NCBI GenBank assembly: GCA_963965975.1
Contig: OZ014415.1
Coordinates: 1,989,001-2,053,000, forward strand
DNA length: 64,000 nucleotides
Reading direction: 5' to 3'
From: Xestospongia bergquistia
Taxonomy: Eukaryota; Porifera; Demospongiae; Haplosclerida; Petrosiidae
Within the stretch, counting starts at the first letter, position 1; each line of letters begins with the position of its first letter. The position numbers and the translations under genes were made by a program. The notes beneath the pieces are model-generated. The model was given only the letters and a program-made list of their open reading frames with translations. It had not been told where the DNA came from and searched no databases. Shown one piece after another: positions 60,920 through 64,000 of the stretch.

Positions 60920-63900
60920 GTAACCTCACTTGTTATTCTAATTCACATCAAAGTTTACATGTTTCATTAAACAGTTGTATCTGCTGAGGTAACAGGTCCC
61001 AATACTCCATTGTCATATGGTTCTAGTTTTACTGTAAAATGTACAGCCTTTTTATCAGTTGAACTTAGTGAAGTAGAAATGCAAGTGATATGGACTGATC
61101 AACATTTACAAGTTATTAATATGACTACTGGTGACATATCAGTTGAAAAAAGATTGGATACTGACATATTTATGGATACTAATACATACTCACTGGATTT
61201 GAACTTTAATAATCTTCAAGCTTCTCAAGTTGGAAAATATACATGTGGTTCAACATTTATTGAACAGAACAATAAACCATTTATACTACTAAGACAATTT
61301 GTTGTGTCTATACAAGGTTAGTATCTAGTCTGATATCTTTGTGTGATGATTATTTTATTTCATATTATAGTTCCATATCCAATTGTGAGTACACTAGTTT
61401 CTCCTAATATTGAACTAAATAATCGTAACTTTGAGAGTGGTATGGTTTCTTTGGAATGTCATGTTATCATAACATCACTGGATGTAGACACTAATGTCAA
61501 TATGACATGGTTTGGACCAAATGGAGTAGTAGTTCATGATAATACTCATTATAGTATTGATACTGGTCAGCTAAATAGTACAGTGTATGGTAGTAGTTTA
61601 AATATCAGTGATCTATCATTAACTGGAGACAATGGAACACAGTATTACTGTAGAGCTCAAGTTGGAGCACATGATAGTTTTGTCTTCTCTTCGTTTGTGA
61701 TTTCTTCAGAAGCAACATCAGAAAATGTTACTGTTATAGTTGAAGGTACATGTTTCATACTATTAAATACTGTCACTTACACTCCATCACTTGTAGCTAT
61801 ACCTTTACCTTCAGTGGAAATACTTTCTATGGGAATAGCTATTGTGAATGAAACCTTCACTCTAAGCTGTAATGCTACAGTACCAGACAACCTAGTAGGG
61901 TTGGGTATAGTCAATGTTATATGGCTGTATAATGAAACCATCAGAGATAATGTAACACTAACTAACTATGGATATAGTTCTGCCAGTTTGAAATTCTCTC
62001 CAGTTAGTCAGACTCAAGATGAATTATATACCTGTACATGTGTAGCTATCCTCAGTATACCTGGTATACCACTAAAAACTAATTTTTGCAGAGATTATAC
62101 CTTCAGTACACTTGGTAAAAATTAATACAATAATCTCGTAATAAATATAGTTGTTTGTACTTATATAGGTAATCCTATTGTTAGTATTACAACGTCTGGA
62201 TCTAATATTGCTGGTAATATGTATAGCTTGTTATGTTCTGTGAGTGTGGTATTTGGTACACCAAATATCACTTGGTTTGACAGTAAAGGAATGATAGTAA
62301 TTGATGGCTCTGGAATCACTCAGACTTTAACTATTATATCAGACACTGAGCAAACTTTTGAACTTCAGTTTAATCCATTAGTGTATACACATGGTGGTGA
62401 ATACACTTGTGTAGCTAATCTTACTGTAATACATGATGATGACACATTTATTGGAGTTAGCAAAGCAACAACAACTGTTTATGTCACAAGTAAGTTTAAT
62501 ACTGTAACTAAACTTAAATTTAGTATGTAAGGTTAATTATTATAACAAAATTTGAACTATACTTGCTACATTTTATTCATTAGTACCAACTCCAACTGTC
62601 TCTATAACTCCTGGTAGTTTACTTATGTTCACTCGTGCTACTCAACAATATTTGTCTTGTAATGTCAATCTCAGTGATCCTATTCCTCCTACACCAAATG
62701 TTACTATTAACTTGGACAAGAGTGGACAACCAATAGATCTGTCTAATTCTAGGATTAACAAGACCTTGACAATCAATAACAATGTCTATTCTATAATACT
62801 CACCTTCACTTCTATAGACAATGATGATGCTGGTAATTATACTTGTACTGGAACTGTTAGTCCTATAGGGTCTGGATTTAACTTTGAAGTGGAACCTTTT
62901 ATTATTGGTAGTAGTAATTCTGTACTAACTGAATTGATTGTACAAGGTCAGTCTATTGGTTTACCATTCTATTAATTTAGTTCTTTCTTTATTACAGCTA
63001 TACAAACTCCAGTAATCAATGTGATTGCTACTGGTACTGGTACTATAGGAAAGAGCTATTCTGTGTTGTGTTCAGTAGATGTGGATAATAACCTCTATAA
63101 TATTGTTGTCAATACTACTTTAGTCAAGATTGGAGAAGGTTTGATTAACTCTTCAGAGAGTTCTGGAGATAACAGTGTATCTATATCCTATACTCCACTA
63201 ATGACATCACATAGTGGACAGTATCAATGTATAGTGAACGTCAATCAGATTGATATCAGCTATCAAGTCTCTTATGTTAAAACTTTCACTATTAATGCTA
63301 CTAGTGAGTTATAATAAATTTTTATAAATAATTATACAAGTCTCATATAAGATATTACAAGACCATTAGTGTAATTCTTAATTGTCTTCACCTCTAGTTC
63401 CACAATCAGCATTTACTGTGTTTACTTATCCCGTTGATCCAAGTTCACTAATAGAGGCAACATATCTTGATATAGTATGTACTGTTAACATCAGTGATGC
63501 TGTTAATACTGATGTTAGTATTAATGTTGAGTGGTCTCATAATGGTGGTTCTCCTCTTACTAATAACAGTGATTATACTATTAATTCACTGACTATGATA
63601 GGATCACACATGTATATTAATACATTACGTATTGAAAGTTTGAGTAAAACTAGAGACAATAGTGCTATATACTCTTGTACTGTGAGTGTTCTACCATCTC
63701 CTGTATCTTCTTATATTACTGGTAATGAGAATAACAACAATATTACTCTAAATGTGGCAGGTATAATATTTCTTTGTACATAATGTAACAGTATTATAGT
63801 ATGTTATTAATTGAATTTATAGATTTCACAGCTGATCATGTGATAGTTGATATTCTATTTCCAACCATACCAACTGCTGGAGACCAGTTCACTATGACAT

Positions 63901-64000
63901 GTAATATCAGTATACCTGAGAGACTAGGACATGATCTTAATAGACTTGTAGTAATATGGAGTTATGATCTAGCTAGAGAACAAAGAGTTGATGTAATTAA
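59552..64000 (+). CDS. Receptor gene 5 (5' part): Ig/FN3 membrane receptor
   Basis: The first twelve exons run from ATG 59552 to the window edge. They encode a signal peptide, Ig, Ig, FN3 and seven full Ig domains, with an eighth cut off. Exons match gene 2 exons 1-12 one to one, and all visible exons are in frame. The transmembrane helix and tail should lie right of the window if the copy is whole. Intron 2 (216 bp) has no stop in the frame of its neighbours. Exon 7 has a 6-nt insertion (YTCTCVAIL) relative to gene 2. Confidence 0.87.
60975..64000 (+). other. Gene 5 Ig-domain exon block (8 domains, last cut)
   Basis: Exons 5-12: 60975-61316, 61371-61745, 61797-62114, 62169-62489, 62584-62946, 62998-63303, 63398-63760, 63823-64000 (continues). 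Motifs include QVGKYTCGS, DNGTQYYCRA, HGGEYTCVA and DDAGNYTCTG. Confidence 0.86.

Overview
The window looks like animal nuclear DNA. It is very AT-rich, has many short introns (often 42-60 bp) with GT..AG ends and GTAAGT-like donors, and codes for secretory immunoglobulin (Ig) and fibronectin III (FN3) domains. Compact AT-rich genes with tiny introns, together with CR1-like LINE, Ginger-type and hAT-type debris, fit a demosponge such as Amphimedon best. That is an inference from style; no species marker was searched. The main content is a head-to-tail array, all on the + strand, of one family of single-pass receptors. Gene 1 is cut by the left edge (1-6858). Genes 2 (14857-24431), 3 (27034-33160) and 4 (44629-56567) are complete. 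Gene 5 is cut by the right edge (59552-64000). Two decayed 3'-end copies lie at 7897-9046 and 34790-35580. The shared plan is: signal peptide, a conserved N-terminal Ig-like domain, a second Ig domain, one FN3, a long run of Ig domains, up to five membrane-proximal FN3 domains, one transmembrane helix, and a short tyrosine-bearing cytoplasmic tail. Almost every extracellular domain is one phase-1/phase-1 exon, so domains can be lost or duplicated without breaking frame. Gene 3 has 6 Ig domains, gene 2 has 16 and gene 4 has 20; five Ig exons of gene 4 are a tandem duplicate. The tail carries YDIP and YDLP (YDxP, the Crk-SH2 docking type of p130Cas) and in some copies YxN (Grb2-SH2 type). The number of YxN motifs differs between copies: three in gene 1, one in gene 2, none in genes 3 and 4. 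The intergenic DNA is largely made of duplicated 5' and 3' flanks of the receptor genes. They share a promoter-like block with a TATA motif, and a recurring module rich in TGACGTCA-like sites. Mobile and foreign pieces are: a CR1-like LINE 3' end (about 7125-7680), a possible SINE, a Ginger-like DNA transposon with long terminal inverted repeats (9181-10715), a BED-finger hAT-like fragment inside intron 2 of gene 3 (about 27560-28555), foldback MITEs (25424-25667 and others), a 159-bp LTR-like insertion with an empty site in a paralogous flank (43876-44034), and a broken UBE4A-like ubiquitin ligase copy (about 38206-40052). The most interesting reading is a rapidly evolving Ig/FN3 cell-surface receptor cluster with Cas-like phosphotyrosine docking tails. 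It is a candidate for adhesion or self/non-self recognition. The architecture is seen in the sequence; the function is inferred.
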